From Atrina japonica (taxonomy: Eukaryota > Mollusca > Bivalvia > Pterioida > Pinnidae), in NCBI GenBank assembly GCA_030159075.1, contig BROG01000254.1:434001-498000 (forward strand): 64,000 bases of DNA, given 5' to 3'. Shown here piece after piece: positions 63,802-64,000 of the stretch. The position numbers and the translations under genes are program-made. Positions within the stretch are counted from its first letter, which is position 1. Every line of letters begins with the position of its first letter. The notes beneath the pieces were generated by a model. That model saw nothing but the letters and a program-made list of their open reading frames with translations. It was not told where the DNA came from and did no database searches.

Positions 63802-64000
63802 CTGAACAATTGTAGAAATGTGGAAAAGAAAAGGAAATGGCTTTAAACCTAATCAGAATTAGATAACATGACATCGATTTATATTAATAGCAATAATGTT
63901 ATTGAAAGTAATGAAAGTCAAAAGTTAAAGGCAACTGCTAAATGTTATAACCAGGGCGAAAATTTCCAGTAATGAAAGTCAAAAGTTAAAGACAACTGCT
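63802..64000. other. intron upstream of window exon 1
   Basis: Contains a short direct repeat (AGTAATGAAAGTCAAAAGTT at about 63908 and 63970). Confidence 0.6.

Overview
The window looks like nuclear DNA from a mollusc, most likely a bivalve. It is AT-rich and intron-dense, with GT-AG introns, tRNA-derived SINEs, many short inverted-repeat transposons and numerous intronic minisatellites. The protein it encodes is closest, from memory, to animal HECTD4. The bivalve assignment rests on the style of the repeats and is an inference.

One gene dominates. HECTD4, a giant HECT-type E3 ubiquitin ligase, lies on the minus strand and runs from above position 63801 (its 5' end is outside the window) down to a stop codon at 6417-6419. 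I placed 56 coding exons by hand. Their junction phases agree throughout: the 10,786 coding bases are one base of a split codon plus exactly 3,595 codons including the stop, so about 3,594 residues are encoded here. In protein order these are helical N-terminal segments (63.8-59.1 kb), a CUB-like beta domain (58.3-56.9 kb), a long helical-repeat region (56.5-36.4 kb), a B30.2/SPRY domain (34.5-31.2 kb), an acidic linker and conserved core (30.3-23.1 kb), a serine-rich linker (21.8-21.3 kb), an RRM-like segment split by a disordered insert (20.5-19.6 kb), a basic linker (18.7-18.3 kb) and the HECT domain (about 17.1-6.4 kb, catalytic Cys codon at 7369-7371).

The 6.4 kb below the stop holds the presumed 3' UTR, a candidate poly(A) signal next to a CA/TG microsatellite, a 130-bp hairpin, two minisatellites and a SINE. 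I recognise no second protein gene on either strand.

The introns carry most of the unusual material. There are at least a dozen tandem arrays with periods of 20 to 75 bp. Three separate repeats grew out of HECTD4 exon-intron boundaries: the 3' end and donor of exon 6 (about ten extra copies), the acceptor and start of exon 42, and the acceptor and start of the last exon, whose copy has an early in-frame stop. A 71-bp array grew inside the tRNA-like head of a SINE. Other elements are a 1,025-bp TTAA-flanked CpG-richer element, a 1,523-bp TA-flanked element with a nested hairpin, and an inverted pair of related transposon copies that bracket exons 36-37. There is no prokaryotic-style system, CRISPR array or genuine tRNA/rRNA gene.
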